Of a stretch of 64,000 nucleotides of DNA, positions 8,715 through 17,200 are shown in pieces (the stretch's first letter is position 1; every line of letters starts with the position of its first letter). Origin of the DNA: Pseudonocardia abyssalis (lineage in GTDB: Bacteria > Actinomycetota > Actinomycetes > Mycobacteriales > Pseudonocardiaceae). The translations under genes were made by a program, and so were the position numbers. The stretch lies in assembly GCF_019263705.2 (NCBI RefSeq), contig NZ_JADQDK010000001.1, positions 682,001-746,000 on the forward strand, given 5' to 3'. The notes below the pieces were generated by a model. It saw only the letters and a list, made by a program, of their open reading frames with translations, had not been told where the DNA came from and did no database searches.

Positions 8715-10083
8715 GGGAGTGTCAGATGAACGGTGTAACCGGTCATGATGGCTAGTTTCCGTTGCTGGGGACGATACGTCCGGCGAAGGTGATCGCGAAG
8801 GCGTTGAGCGCCGGCTTCCAGCGCATCGCCCACCGGGCCCGGCCTTTCCCGGTCGGGTCCAGCGATCGGGTGACCAGGTAGAGGCACTTCAGCGCGGCCT
8901 GCTCGGTCGGGAAGTGCCCGCGGGCCTTGACCGCGCGCCGGTAGCGGGCGTTGATCGACTCGATCGCGTTCGTACTGCAGATGACCTTCCGGATCTCGAC
9001 GTCGTAGTCGAGGAACGGCACGAACTCCGACCAGGCGTTGCGCCACAACGCGATGATCGCCGGGTACTGCCCGCCCCAGGTCGCGGTGAACTCGTCGAAC
9101 CGCGCCTTCGCGGCCGCCTCGGTGGGCGCGGTGTAGACCGGGCGCAGGTCCCGGGCCATCTGTTCCCAGTAGCGGCGGCTGGCGTAGCGGAAGGTGTTGC
9201 GGATCAGGTGCAGCACACAGGCCTGGACCAGCGCCTGTGGCCAGACGGTGGTGATCGACTCCGGCAGGCCCTTCAACCCGTCGCAGACCACGATGCAGGC
9301 GTCGGCGACGCCGCGGTTCTTGATCTCGGTCAGGACGTGGAGCCAGTACTTGGCGCCCTCGCCGCCGTCGCCGGCCCAGATCCCGAGGATGTCGCGGTGC
9401 CCGTCCACGGTGACGCCGATGACGACGTAGAAGGGCCGGTTGGTGACTTGGCCGTCGCGGACCTTGATGTGGATGGCGTCGATGAACAGCACCGGATAGA
9501 CCGCATCGAGCGGGCGCTGGGCCCATTCGCCCATCTCCTCGAGGACCTTGTCGGTGATCCGGGAGATCGTGTCCTTGGAGACCTTCGCGCCGTAGACCTC
9601 GTCGAAATGCGCCGCCACCTCACCGGTGGTCAGACCGCGCGCGGTCAGCGACAACACGATCTCGTCGATCCCGTCCAGACGGCGTTGGCGCTTGCGCACG
9701 ATGACCGGGTCGAAGCTGGCGTCGCGGTCACGGGGCACCTCGATCTGCACCGGCCCGATCTCGGTCAGCACCGTCTTGACGCGAGTCCCGTTACGGGAGT
9801 TGGGGTTCTCCTGCCCGGCCCGGTCGTGGCGGTCATAGCCCAGGTGCTCGGTCATCTCCGCCTCCAGGGCGGTCTCGAGCACGGTCTTGGTCAACCCGGT
9901 GAGCAGACCGCCCGGGCCGACGAGCTCCACCCCCTCGGCCCGGGCCGCCTCCACCAACTGCTGGGCGAGCTGTTGCTGATCAATCCGATCCGGCACACCC
10001 TCGATCGTCTCGGTCATTGCTGGTCCTTCCCCCGAGCTGCGCTCGGCGTGTCGGACCAGTTACACCGTTCGTCGGACAGTCCC
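8715..10083 (-). mobile_element. Complete IS256-family insertion sequence, 1,369 bp
   Basis: The left end begins GGGAGTGTCAGATGAACGG (8715 onward). The reverse complement of the right end begins GGGACTGTCCGACGAACGG, giving imperfect ~30-bp terminal repeats sharing GAACGGTGTAAC. An 8-bp perfect duplication flanks both ends. A single full-length Mutator-type transposase fills the element on the minus strand. The element sits only 112 bases from the IS4-type element. Confidence 0.95.
8752..10017 (-). CDS. IS256-family (Mutator-type) transposase
   Basis: A 421-residue transposase with start ATG 10017. The N-terminal part carries the family's EHLGYDRHDRAG segment and SRNGTRVKTV. The DDE residues are visible as FIDAIHIKVRD, VVCDGLKGLP and STNAIESINARYRR. 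The last is the Mutator signature region containing the catalytic Glu and the conserved NxxEsxN spacing. Length is normal for the family and no disruption is seen. It would catalyse copy-paste or cut-paste movement through circular intermediates, as known for IS256. It is flanked by its own inverted repeats, so it belongs to the element and not to the surrounding operons. Confidence 0.95.
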   Translation of the reverse strand: MTETIEGVPDRIDQQQLAQQLVEAARAEGVELVGPGGLLTGLTKTVLETALEAEMTEHLGYDRHDRAGQENPNSRNGTRVKTVLTEIGPVQIEVPRDRDASFDPVIVRKRQRRLDGIDEIVLSLTARGLTTGEVAAHFDEVYGAKVSKDTISRITDKVLEEMGEWAQRPLDAVYPVLFIDAIHIKVRDGQVTNRPFYVVIGVTVDGHRDILGIWAGDGGEGAKYWLHVLTEIKNRGVADACIVVCDGLKGLPESITTVWPQALVQACVLHLIRNTFRYASRRYWEQMARDLRPVYTAPTEAAAKARFDEFTATWGGQYPAIIALWRNAWSEFVPFLDYDVEIRKVICSTNAIESINARYRRAVKARGHFPTEQAALKCLYLVTRSLDPTGKGRARWAMRWKPALNAFAITFAGRIVPSNGN

Positions 10084-10091
10084 CGAGCGAC
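10084..10091. repeat. IS256-type element target site duplication (right copy)
   Basis: Exact copy of 8707-8714 (CGAGCGAC), marking the right border of the IS256-type insertion. Confidence 0.9.
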
Positions 10092-10205
10092 CGATCGAAG
10101 GGCCCCGCGCGGTCCCCCGCTCGACAGTAAGGCGGCGCAGCCGCCAGCCTCGGGCGCCCATGCTGTTCTGCGACCGGGCGGTCTGATCGAACCGGACGTG
10201 GACAC

Positions 10206-10223
10206 GACCGACAGTCGTCGGTC
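10206..10223. other. Short perfect hairpin upstream of mob genes
   Basis: GACCGAC at 10206-10212 pairs perfectly with GTCGGTC at 10217-10223 around a four-base loop. It precedes the non-coding stretch before the mobilisation genes. It could be part of an origin of transfer, where relaxases often recognise a hairpin next to the nick site, or a weak terminator. Only the symmetry is seen directly. Confidence 0.4.
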
Positions 10224-10300
10224 GTTCTGACGACAGTTCAATCAGGCTGAACCCACGGGGGACGGCGCAGCGAGATATCGTCCTTGCGAGTCTTCGGCGG

Positions 10301-10318
10301 CGTGGTCGATGCGTGGTC
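10301..10318 (+). promoter_or_regulatory. 11-bp-phased CGTGGTC repeat pair upstream of mob genes
   Basis: CGTGGTC occurs at 10301-10307 and again at 10312-10318, exactly 11 bp apart (GACCACG on the other strand). It lies in the 223-base non-coding interval (10231-10453) before the MobC-like and relaxase genes, about 135 bases ahead of the first start codon. The same heptamer with the same period is found at four other places in the element, so it is a candidate shared operator, or part of the transfer origin region. Confidence 0.55.
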
Positions 10319-10453
10319 ACCGCGGAACGGGGGCGTTCCTTGGTCGGCGCTTCCGCGCAAAGCGCCAAGCGGTGTGCACTGCAGATCGAGCGGGCTCGAT
10401 TCCGCATGTGAGTGTGCCGGTCGCGCCGGTGACCACGCTGCCGTAGCGCCCGG

Positions 10454-10834
10454 ATGGTGCCATCGGCGGCCATGGAGCGCGTTGGGGATGGTCCTGGATC
10501 GGCGCGTCGTCGGCTGCGGGCCGAGAGTCGTCGGCGGCGTCAGGTCGTGGTGCGGTTCTCCGATGCGGAGCTGGTCCTGGTCCGCGACCGTGCGGCGGTG
10601 GCAGGTCTGGCCGTGGGTGCGTGGATCGGTGAGTCGGTGCTCGGCGTCGCGACGCGCGGTGCAGACAACTCGGTCGGTCTGCTGGATCTGGTGCGGCTGC
10701 ACGCGGATGTGGTCGCGATCGAGCGCGCCGCGAGGTCCTCCTGCACCCGGCCTGAGGACGTCGCGGAGATGCTTGTGCGGCTTGACGCCGCCATCGACGC
10801 GGTCGTCGCCGCGAGCGACCGATCACGTCGATGA
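10454..10834 (+). CDS. MobC-like relaxosome accessory protein (ribbon-helix-helix)
   Basis: A 126-residue basic protein. After an arginine-rich N-terminus comes RRQVVVRFSDAELVLVRDRA, then LAVGAWIGESVLGVA, the strand-helix-helix pattern of MobC/ribbon-helix-helix proteins that bind the transfer origin and help the relaxase melt it. The C-terminal half is a helical bundle. Its stop overlaps the relaxase start by ATGA, so the two are translationally coupled, as is usual for mobC-mobA pairs. The start is uncertain: ATG 10454 and ATG 10472 both lack a good ribosome-binding site. An antitoxin-type regulator was considered, but the coupled relaxase makes MobC far more likely. Confidence 0.75.
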   Translation: MVPSAAMERVGDGPGSARRRLRAESRRRRQVVVRFSDAELVLVRDRAAVAGLAVGAWIGESVLGVATRGADNSVGLLDLVRLHADVVAIERAARSSCTRPEDVAEMLVRLDAAIDAVVAASDRSRR

Positions 10835-12273
10835 TCACGAAGGTGGTGCGCGGGTGGAAGGTTGGCGGTCTGATCGCCTACCTGATGGGGCGGGGTCGCG
10901 CGCAGGAGCACGTGCGGCCGCGGGTCGTGGCGAGCTGGGACGGGCGGGACGCCGCGTGGCAGCCACCGCAGGTGGGCGACGGCGAGTTCGACCGAAATCT
11001 CGGACCGCTGATCCGAGCGCTACGCGCGCCTGCGGTGGCCGCCGGCTTGCCCGAGCATGACGACGAGGGCAAGCGCGGGTACGTGTGGCACTGCTCGGCG
11101 CGCGTGGCGGGCGGTGACCGGGTGCTGTCAGACGCCGAGTGGGCAGAGGTCGCGCGAGATCTGCTCGACGGTGCCGGCGTGGCGGCGCGGGATGACGCGG
11201 GTGGGCCTCGGTGGGTGGCCATCCGGCATGCCGATGATCACATTCACATCGCGGTGGTGCTGGTGCGGCAGGACACGGGCCGGCGCATCTGGCCCGCGCA
11301 CGACTATCCGCGGCTTCGGGAGGCGGCGCGTGGGGTCGAGCGGCGGTTGGGGCTGACCGTGACGGCGCCCGCGGACGGGACGGCGGCGAAGGCTCCGCAG
11401 CGGGGAGAGATCGAGAAGGCCAGCCGGCAGGGGCGGTTGCCCGCACGGCTCGAGCTGACCAGGGCGGTCCGTACGGCGGCGGTGGGGGCCGAGGGTCTCG
11501 TCGGGTTCCTAGCCGCCCTGCGCGCTACCGGTTACCTCGTCGAGGTGCGACGAGCACCGTCCGGTGACCCGCTGGGCTACAAGATCGCCCGGCCCGGGGA
11601 CGTCAGCGCCTCCGGCGAGCCGGTGTTCTACAGCGGCAGCAAGTTGGCAGCCGACCTGTCGTTGCCGCGGCTGCTGCGCGCGTGGGAGTCGGCGGGGCGG
11701 GGTTCGGATGTGGCGGCCCCGCTGCATGCCGCGCGACGGCGCGTCGATGCCGCCCGCGCGGTGGTCGGCTCGGTCCGGCGGGGCGGGGCTGAGGTCGACG
11801 CGCAGGGCATCGCCCAGGCTACGTTCCCGGTGTTGTCGGCCGTCGGTCTCTGGTCCGACGAGCTGGGCGCAGCGGCCGAGACCTTTGATCGTGCCGCGCG
11901 CCCACCGCGGGGCGCGCGCAGCCGGGAGGGTGCGCGGGCGGCCGGGTTGCGGCGGGTGGCGCGCCAGCTCGTGCGGCAGCGCCGGATGCTCGGCGTCCGT
12001 GACGAGCCGGGGGCGGCCGCGGTTGCTCTGGTCGTGGCGCTTTCGGCGCTCGTTCGTGAGATCGCCGCCTGGCAAGAGGATGGCGGCCGGCCACACCAGG
12101 CGGCCGCGGCCTGTAGGGCGGCGGACACACTGGACGGGTGGGCGGCGAACCGCACCACCCCGGGTGCAGGTGACGCTGACCCGGTCGACCACGGATTCGC
12201 AGCGCGTCGACCACGCGTCGAACCACGCCTCGACCGCGCGGCGCGGCGATCCTCCACGATGCCGCGCGGTTGA
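10831..12273 (+). CDS. Relaxase/mobilization nuclease (MobA/VirD2-like)
   Basis: A 480-residue relaxase. The N-terminus reads MITKVVRGWKVGGLIAYLMG, characteristic of actinobacterial relaxase/mobilization nuclease domain proteins. The metal-binding HUH-type motif is clear as IRHADDHIHIAVVLVR (about residues 130-145). The enzyme would nick the origin of transfer, remain attached to the 5' end and pilot the strand through the secretion channel encoded at 28,304-37,294. A glycine/arginine-rich C-terminal half without obvious helicase motifs follows. Overlap with the MobC-like gene is ATGA. The last ~30 codons contain the 11-bp-phased GACCACG repeats that may control the next gene, so the extreme C-terminus is probably not conserved. 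Confidence 0.85.
   Translation: MITKVVRGWKVGGLIAYLMGRGRAQEHVRPRVVASWDGRDAAWQPPQVGDGEFDRNLGPLIRALRAPAVAAGLPEHDDEGKRGYVWHCSARVAGGDRVLSDAEWAEVARDLLDGAGVAARDDAGGPRWVAIRHADDHIHIAVVLVRQDTGRRIWPAHDYPRLREAARGVERRLGLTVTAPADGTAAKAPQRGEIEKASRQGRLPARLELTRAVRTAAVGAEGLVGFLAALRATGYLVEVRRAPSGDPLGYKIARPGDVSASGEPVFYSGSKLAADLSLPRLLRAWESAGRGSDVAAPLHAARRRVDAARAVVGSVRRGGAEVDAQGIAQATFPVLSAVGLWSDELGAAAETFDRAARPPRGARSREGARAAGLRRVARQLVRQRRMLGVRDEPGAAAVALVVALSALVREIAAWQEDGGRPHQAAAACRAADTLDGWAANRTTPGAGDADPVDHGFAARRPRVEPRLDRAARRSSTMPRG
12187..12238 (+). promoter_or_regulatory. GACCACG repeat array at the 3' end of the relaxase gene
   Basis: GACCACG is at 12187-12193 and 12209-12215 (22 bp apart, two periods), AACCACG at 12221-12227 and GACCGCG at 12232-12238. 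The array ends about 95 bases before the start of the next rightward gene and overlaps relaxase coding sequence. It is less perfect than the arrays at 24998 and 37448; one interval is 12 instead of 11. Confidence 0.45.
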
Positions 12274-12333
12274 TCCGGCCGCCGGGTCGGGTCTTCGCGA
12301 GCCGATGGCGAACGGGTGGAGGTGGTGGCGCAA

Positions 12334-12942
12334 ATGTCAGGCAGCGGCCAGGCGATCAAGGTCGTCGTCTCGCTGGTGGGCCCGCAGGACGTCGCGGTCG
12401 TGGCCCACCGGCCAGGCACCGACGGCGCCGCGATCAGCGTGCGCATCGGGGGATCGTTGATCTACATCCATGATGCGGAGACCGCCAACAGTTTCCATCG
12501 GGCGTGGCAGTCCGGCGCCCGGCAGGCGAGGTCGTTGCCGGTCCGATCGGATCCGACGCGAGTGATGCCGGTTGCTGGTGTCGCCGAGCCGGCGGTGATG
12601 ATGGAAGCAGCGGAATCCCCGCCGGCCGGGGCCCGCCTGGACCAGGCGCCGGGTCGTAGGACCAGCCTGTGGGTCACGCTCGGCCGGATCGGTTTCGACG
12701 TGCGTGACCATGCTGCGCTCCGCTCGGCGATGGCAGCGTTCCGGCGCGCCGACAATCTGGCCGCGACAGCGTTCCCGCCGACTCCCGAAGAGCGTGCCTG
12801 CGATCAGGCCGCCCGCACGGCGGCTCGATTGTTCGCCACCCCCAACCGTGTTGCGGCCAAGCCGGTGACTGTCTCGTCGAGGCCGACCGCGCCGGCGAGG
12901 GCGCTTCCCGCGGCCCGGACGGCGATCGGGAGGGCGGTGTGA
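12334..12942 (+). CDS. Hypothetical protein, about 202 aa
   Basis: The frame is open from GTG 12316. ATG 12334 is a plausible start with GGAGG at 12318-12322, although the 11-base spacing is long. The N-terminal ~75 residues look like a compact beta-rich domain (IKVVVSLVGPQDVAVVAHRPG, then AISVRIGGSLIYIHD). The middle contains SLWVTLGRIGFDVRDHAAL and the tail is alanine/arginine-rich. The family is not recognised. It ends in a GTGA overlap with the next gene, so the two form an operon downstream of the relaxase and may be transfer-related accessory genes. Confidence 0.6.
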   Translation: MSGSGQAIKVVVSLVGPQDVAVVAHRPGTDGAAISVRIGGSLIYIHDAETANSFHRAWQSGARQARSLPVRSDPTRVMPVAGVAEPAVMMEAAESPPAGARLDQAPGRRTSLWVTLGRIGFDVRDHAALRSAMAAFRRADNLAATAFPPTPEERACDQAARTAARLFATPNRVAAKPVTVSSRPTAPARALPAARTAIGRAV

Positions 12943-13739
12943 CGGCGCCGGACTACCCGTTGATGGCGCTGGGGAGCTACGAGACCTACCAGCTCGCGAA
13001 CATCGCCACCGTCATCGCCGAGCGGCTCGGCCGGCACCACAGGACCGGTCGGGGTCGCGACGGGCGCGCAGCGCGAGCGGAAGCGGTGCGCGACATCACT
13101 GGGGCGGCCACCGCGCTGAGCAACGCCACCGGCAGGTCCATCCCGGACCACGATCTGCCTCGCACCCTGGACACCGACACGTTCACTGCGGCGCGACAGC
13201 TGCTCGCCACCGGGCCGCGATCCGCGGACGTCGTCGCGCTGGCGGGCTTGGGCCAGACTGGGTTCGCGGTCGTCGGGCACGTCCCGGGTCTCGGTGCCGT
13301 CGGCGCCAGAGCCGCGTCGAGAGACATCGTCGATGCACTACACGCGCACTTCCTCACCCGGCCGTCCAGCGAGCTGGCCCCGTGGGCGGTCACGCAGACC
13401 CCGCAGCGCGTCCCGACCCTTCCCCAGCAGGTCGACCTGGCCGCGTTCGTGGAACACCTCGACCCCGCCCGGGACGACGACCGTGCCGTGGCACGCAACC
13501 TGCGCGGCCACAACCGGCGTACGGACGCGGCCATCCGCGGCCGCTTCACCGGTGTCGATCTCGATGCCCCGGCCGTCGTCACCCCACCCGGGACACCCTC
13601 CGACCCCGCGCCCCGTCGCGTGACCCGGCCCCGCCGCCCGGCCGCCCCCAGGGCAAGCGCGCGCGCACCGGGTATCCACCGGCCGCCCGGTCAGAGCGCC
13701 GCGGCGCCCACCGTCCCGACGACCATCGCCGGCCCGTAG
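12939..13739 (+). CDS. Hypothetical protein, 266 aa
   Basis: GTG 12939 overlaps the previous stop by GTGA. The first ~80 residues are helical with a basic centre (AERLGRHHRTGRGRDGRAAR). The middle is mixed alpha/beta, and the last ~60 residues are a proline/arginine-rich disordered tail. No family is recognised. The 3' end runs 49 bases into the convergent prepilin peptidase gene, so the disordered tail may be an extension with little constraint. Probably the last gene of the relaxase operon. Confidence 0.6.
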   Translation: MTAPDYPLMALGSYETYQLANIATVIAERLGRHHRTGRGRDGRAARAEAVRDITGAATALSNATGRSIPDHDLPRTLDTDTFTAARQLLATGPRSADVVALAGLGQTGFAVVGHVPGLGAVGARAASRDIVDALHAHFLTRPSSELAPWAVTQTPQRVPTLPQQVDLAAFVEHLDPARDDDRAVARNLRGHNRRTDAAIRGRFTGVDLDAPAVVTPPGTPSDPAPRRVTRPRRPAAPRASARAPGIHRPPGQSAAAPTVPTTIAGP

Positions 13740-14290
13740 GGCACCAGCGCGGAGCGGTCGGCCGCCCGCATGCCGACGATGAACGCGGTGACCGCGACGA
13801 GCACCGACATCGACACGATGCCGGTAACGATCGCGTCATGCCGGACCAGGACGACGGCGAGCGTCGGGACGAGCTTGGCGTCGCCCCACCCGAACCCTGC
13901 GCTGACAGCCGCCTTCATCCCGACCGCGACGCACCCGCCGGCCAGCGCGCTGAGCACGGTGGCGCCGACTGCACCGCTCCCCTTGGCGGTCACGATCCCG
14001 ACCAGCAGCGTCACGACCAACAGCGGCCAGGTGAGAACGTCGGGTAGCCGCCCCTCGTGGGCGTCGACCACCGCCGCGGCACACCCCAGCACGGCGAGCG
14101 GCAGCAGCAGGATCGCGCGCTCCGGCGGGAGTGCCAGGACCACACCGACCAGCAGCCCAGCCATCGCGGAGATGGCCGTGACCGCGATCGGCCGGAGTCG
14201 GATGGCGGAAGTCACGGTGTGCCGGGCGATCAGCAGCACCGCCGGTCCGGCGAGTACAGCGACCAGGGCCGCGCACGCGATGCCGCTCAC
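13691..14290 (-). CDS. Prepilin peptidase (A24 family, TadV/CpaA-like)
   Basis: A 199-residue polytopic membrane protein. The two aspartyl active-site motifs of the A24 family are present: VVDAHEGRLPD after the third membrane segment, and GFGWGDAKLVPTLAV, the GxGDxK/L signature. It would cleave the leader of the Tad/Flp pilin and the TadE-like pseudopilins encoded upstream. GTG 14290 overlaps the stop of the LysM-BTAD gene (GTGA). It is the last gene of the leftward Tad operon and converges with the unknown gene ending at 13739. Its N-terminal methylation domain is absent, as usual for the short TadV type. Confidence 0.85.
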   Translation of the reverse strand: MSGIACAALVAVLAGPAVLLIARHTVTSAIRLRPIAVTAISAMAGLLVGVVLALPPERAILLLPLAVLGCAAAVVDAHEGRLPDVLTWPLLVVTLLVGIVTAKGSGAVGATVLSALAGGCVAVGMKAAVSAGFGWGDAKLVPTLAVVLVRHDAIVTGIVSMSVLVAVTAFIVGMRAADRSALVPYGPAMVVGTVGAAAL

Positions 14291-17200
14291 GGCCGCGGAC
14301 GGCGCGGACCGGCGGGCAGCAGGTCGTTGAGCACGGCGAAGCTGTCCGGCGCGAGTTCCTCCGGCACGTCGAAGCCGCGAGCGTCGAGCAGAACCGCGGC
14401 GTAAAGCTCGAGCTCCGATCGGTTGTCCTCAGCGTGCGCGATGCGCATGAGATCGGTCAGCGGCCGGTCGAAGGCGACATCGATATCGATCATGCGCGCG
14501 CGCTCGGCGGCCCAGCGGGCCAATGAGGTGTCGCCGGCGGCGAGGGCGATGTCGACGAGCTCGTGCGCGGCGTCGACGATGAAGCCCGGTATCTGCAGGT
14601 CGTGGCGCTGGTCGTGGTTGTTGAGCCAGCCGTATCCACCGGGTCGCAACGAGCTGAACACAGGCCCCCGCACGAGGTTCAGAGCCGCCTCGTAGTCAGT
14701 GATCGCGCCGGGATGGCCGGCCTCGTGGCGGGCTTGGCCGCGCTTGCGCAGCCGCCGGAACAGGTCCCAGTCCAGCTGGTAGCCGCGAAGTCGGTAGCTG
14801 TTGTCGTTCTGCATGTCGCTGACGAAAAACGCGTCCGGGTCGCCGTTCAGGCCCTGGCCGGCCCACTTGCGAGCTCCGTAGAGCGCGTGCCGGAGGGTGG
14901 CCGGGCTGATCCGGCGTCCGTCGGGCCACAGGTCGGTGACGGCCTTCGCCGAAGTCACCCCGGCCGGGTGCAGGCTCAGGTAGACCAGAACCTCGGCGAA
15001 CCAGGTCCTGCGTGTGCCTGGGGTCGGACCGGGCGCGGTGATGCTGGGCTCGCCGAGGATCGCGATCATTGGTTTGGACGGCGGGCCGGCGTCGTGCCAG
15101 GCGGTGAGATCGTCGTCCAGGCCAGGGTCTTGGTAGTCGACGATCGCGAGCCGCCGGGCGGCCGCCGACTCGGCTGCGGAACCGGTGGACCACGGCGGAA
15201 GGGGCAGGTCCGGTTCCACGTCCACCTCCCTCGCGCCGCCTGGTTCGGGTCTGCCATTCGCGGGCGGATCCCGCGGGACGGAATCGCCGGTCGCGAGAGA
15301 GCCGTCCTCGTTCATGTCCGCAGCCCACGGTTCGGCGGACGATGCCGCACCGACGGGAACCGCTGGCGCGCTGGTGGATCCCAGGATGGCCGCGAGGTGG
15401 GTGCCGGCGTTCTCGGTGAGCCGCGCGACCTCCCACGGCCCGTCCGTGACGTCCGGCAGGTCGAGCAGCCCGTCGTCGCCGACTTGCAGGTCCGCGTGGG
15501 CGGTGTCGATGACGACCACCGCGGTTGCGCTCCGGCGATGTTCGGCGGCCAGGGCCTCCAGCCTGGCGCGGTGTCCGTCGTTGGGTTCCGCTGCGGCGAG
15601 CAGCACCGTGGGCAGCCAGGAGTCGGAGGCCAGGTCGTGCAGCCGCCCTTCCACGACAGTCTCGACCTGCCACTGGTCCAGCGCGCCGCGAGTGGTCGAG
15701 GCTCGACGTTCGATCTCCACCAGCGCGGTATCGAGGTCGGGCGCAGCACCCAGACGATCCGGGTTGAGGGAGATCAGTTCCTCGCCGAGGCCGAGAAGCA
15801 GAACCTCGACGTCTTCCGCCGTGCTGCTTGTAGCGAGCTCGGCGGCAAGATGGCGCAGTAGCGCGATGCAGCGCGCCCGGTCACCGCCGATCCGCAGAAC
15901 TCCGCGCTGTTCGAGGTCGATCATGAGGGTGCGGTCGTCGTCGGTGGCGATCGACACCAGGACCGGGAACGGGGCACAGCACCCGGCGGCCTCCGCGTCG
16001 GGAACCGGCAGCGGGTCGTCGGGATCGAGACCCCACACACCACCGTCCGGCTCGACCTCCGTGAACGGTGTTGGTAGCCGGGTCTCGGGGGAGGCCGTGA
16101 GCACGATGTCCGAGGACGACAACCGCGCCGAGATCAGCACCGGAGTGGGTGTGCCGTCGGTCGTCTCCCGGTCGGGGTGCGCGAGCGAGCGCAGGGCCAG
16201 GTCCAGGAGCCGCGCGGTGCGGGCCGCCCCGTCGTGTGGGTGGGGTGCGGGCAGTGACCGTTCCACCCGCCCGTCGTCGTCCGCGGGCACGGCTATCCGG
16301 TGTCGCAGTGGGCGGAGTCGTTGCTGCCGGCGGCGACGCACGACGAGCGACGCCAGGACGCCGCTCGCGACGAGCGCGGACACGCCGAGTGCTGTGACCG
16401 TGAGAGCCGTGCCCGGGTCGTCGCCCTGCACGCCGGTGTCGCCTGGGGTGATCGCCGATCCGGTTGGTTCCTCGGCGGGCGTGGTCCCCGGCCGCGCGGG
16501 GTTAGACGTCGGCGAGCCGGTCGATGGGAGCTCCGGAGGCTGCGATGACTCAGGTTCGGGTAGTTCGGGCAGTTCGGGTACGGCTCCCGTCGGGGATGCT
16601 CCCTCGGCCCTGTCGTCGGGTAGCGCGCCTTCGTCATTGGGTCGGGGTTCCAGCGAGGGCGCGCGGTCGGGAAGGACGAGCGTCCACCCCGGCCGGATCA
16701 GGTCGGGGTCGGCGAGCGTCTCGCCGCCGGGTTGCGGCACGGCGACGTTGGCCGCGAACAACTCGTCGGTTCGGCTGGGATCGCCGAGGTGGCCACCGGC
16801 GATTCCGCTCAGCGTGTCACCGGGCTCGACCCGCACGATTGCCCGGGCGTCGGGTGGCAGGACGAGGCGCCATCCCACGACGAGCTCGGAGGCTTCGGTC
16901 AAGCGCCCGCCGTCGTCCTGGATCCGGCCGGCGTTGAGGTCGTAGATCTCGCGCCAGCGCAGGGGATCGCCGAGGCTCGTCTCCGCGATCCGCCATAGCG
17001 TGTCTCGGCGTTCAACGGTGTGCACCGGTCCCGTCGGCTCTGTCCCAGCGACTCGACCGGGATCGGCGGCCGAGGGTTCGGACGTGGCGGCGGTCAGGAC
17101 CGACCCTGCGGCCGAGGTGACGGGGGTGGCCATCGCTGGGCCCGCGCCGACCATCGTGGCGACCAGCGCGACCGCGATGGTGCGACCGAGCCGGAAGCCG

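Larger units (their letters stand above)
7006..10230 (+). pseudogene. Possible small ORF split by two insertion sequences
   Basis: If both insertion sequences and one copy of each target duplication are removed, GTG 7006 opens a frame through 7052, 8613-8714 and 10092-10230, about 95 codons ending in TGA at 10228-10230. The reconstructed start reads VSNSSRFVPIASCTKR, which looks like a natural N-terminus. The rest is proline/arginine-rich and not recognisable, and no ribosome-binding site is obvious. That the frame survives both excisions is mild support for a former gene; chance is possible. Confidence 0.25.

Noticed and set aside
10454..10834. Ribbon-helix-helix protein as an antitoxin of a toxin-antitoxin pair
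   Set aside because: The coupled downstream gene is a relaxase with an HxDxxHxH motif, not a toxin, so MobC-like is the better call.
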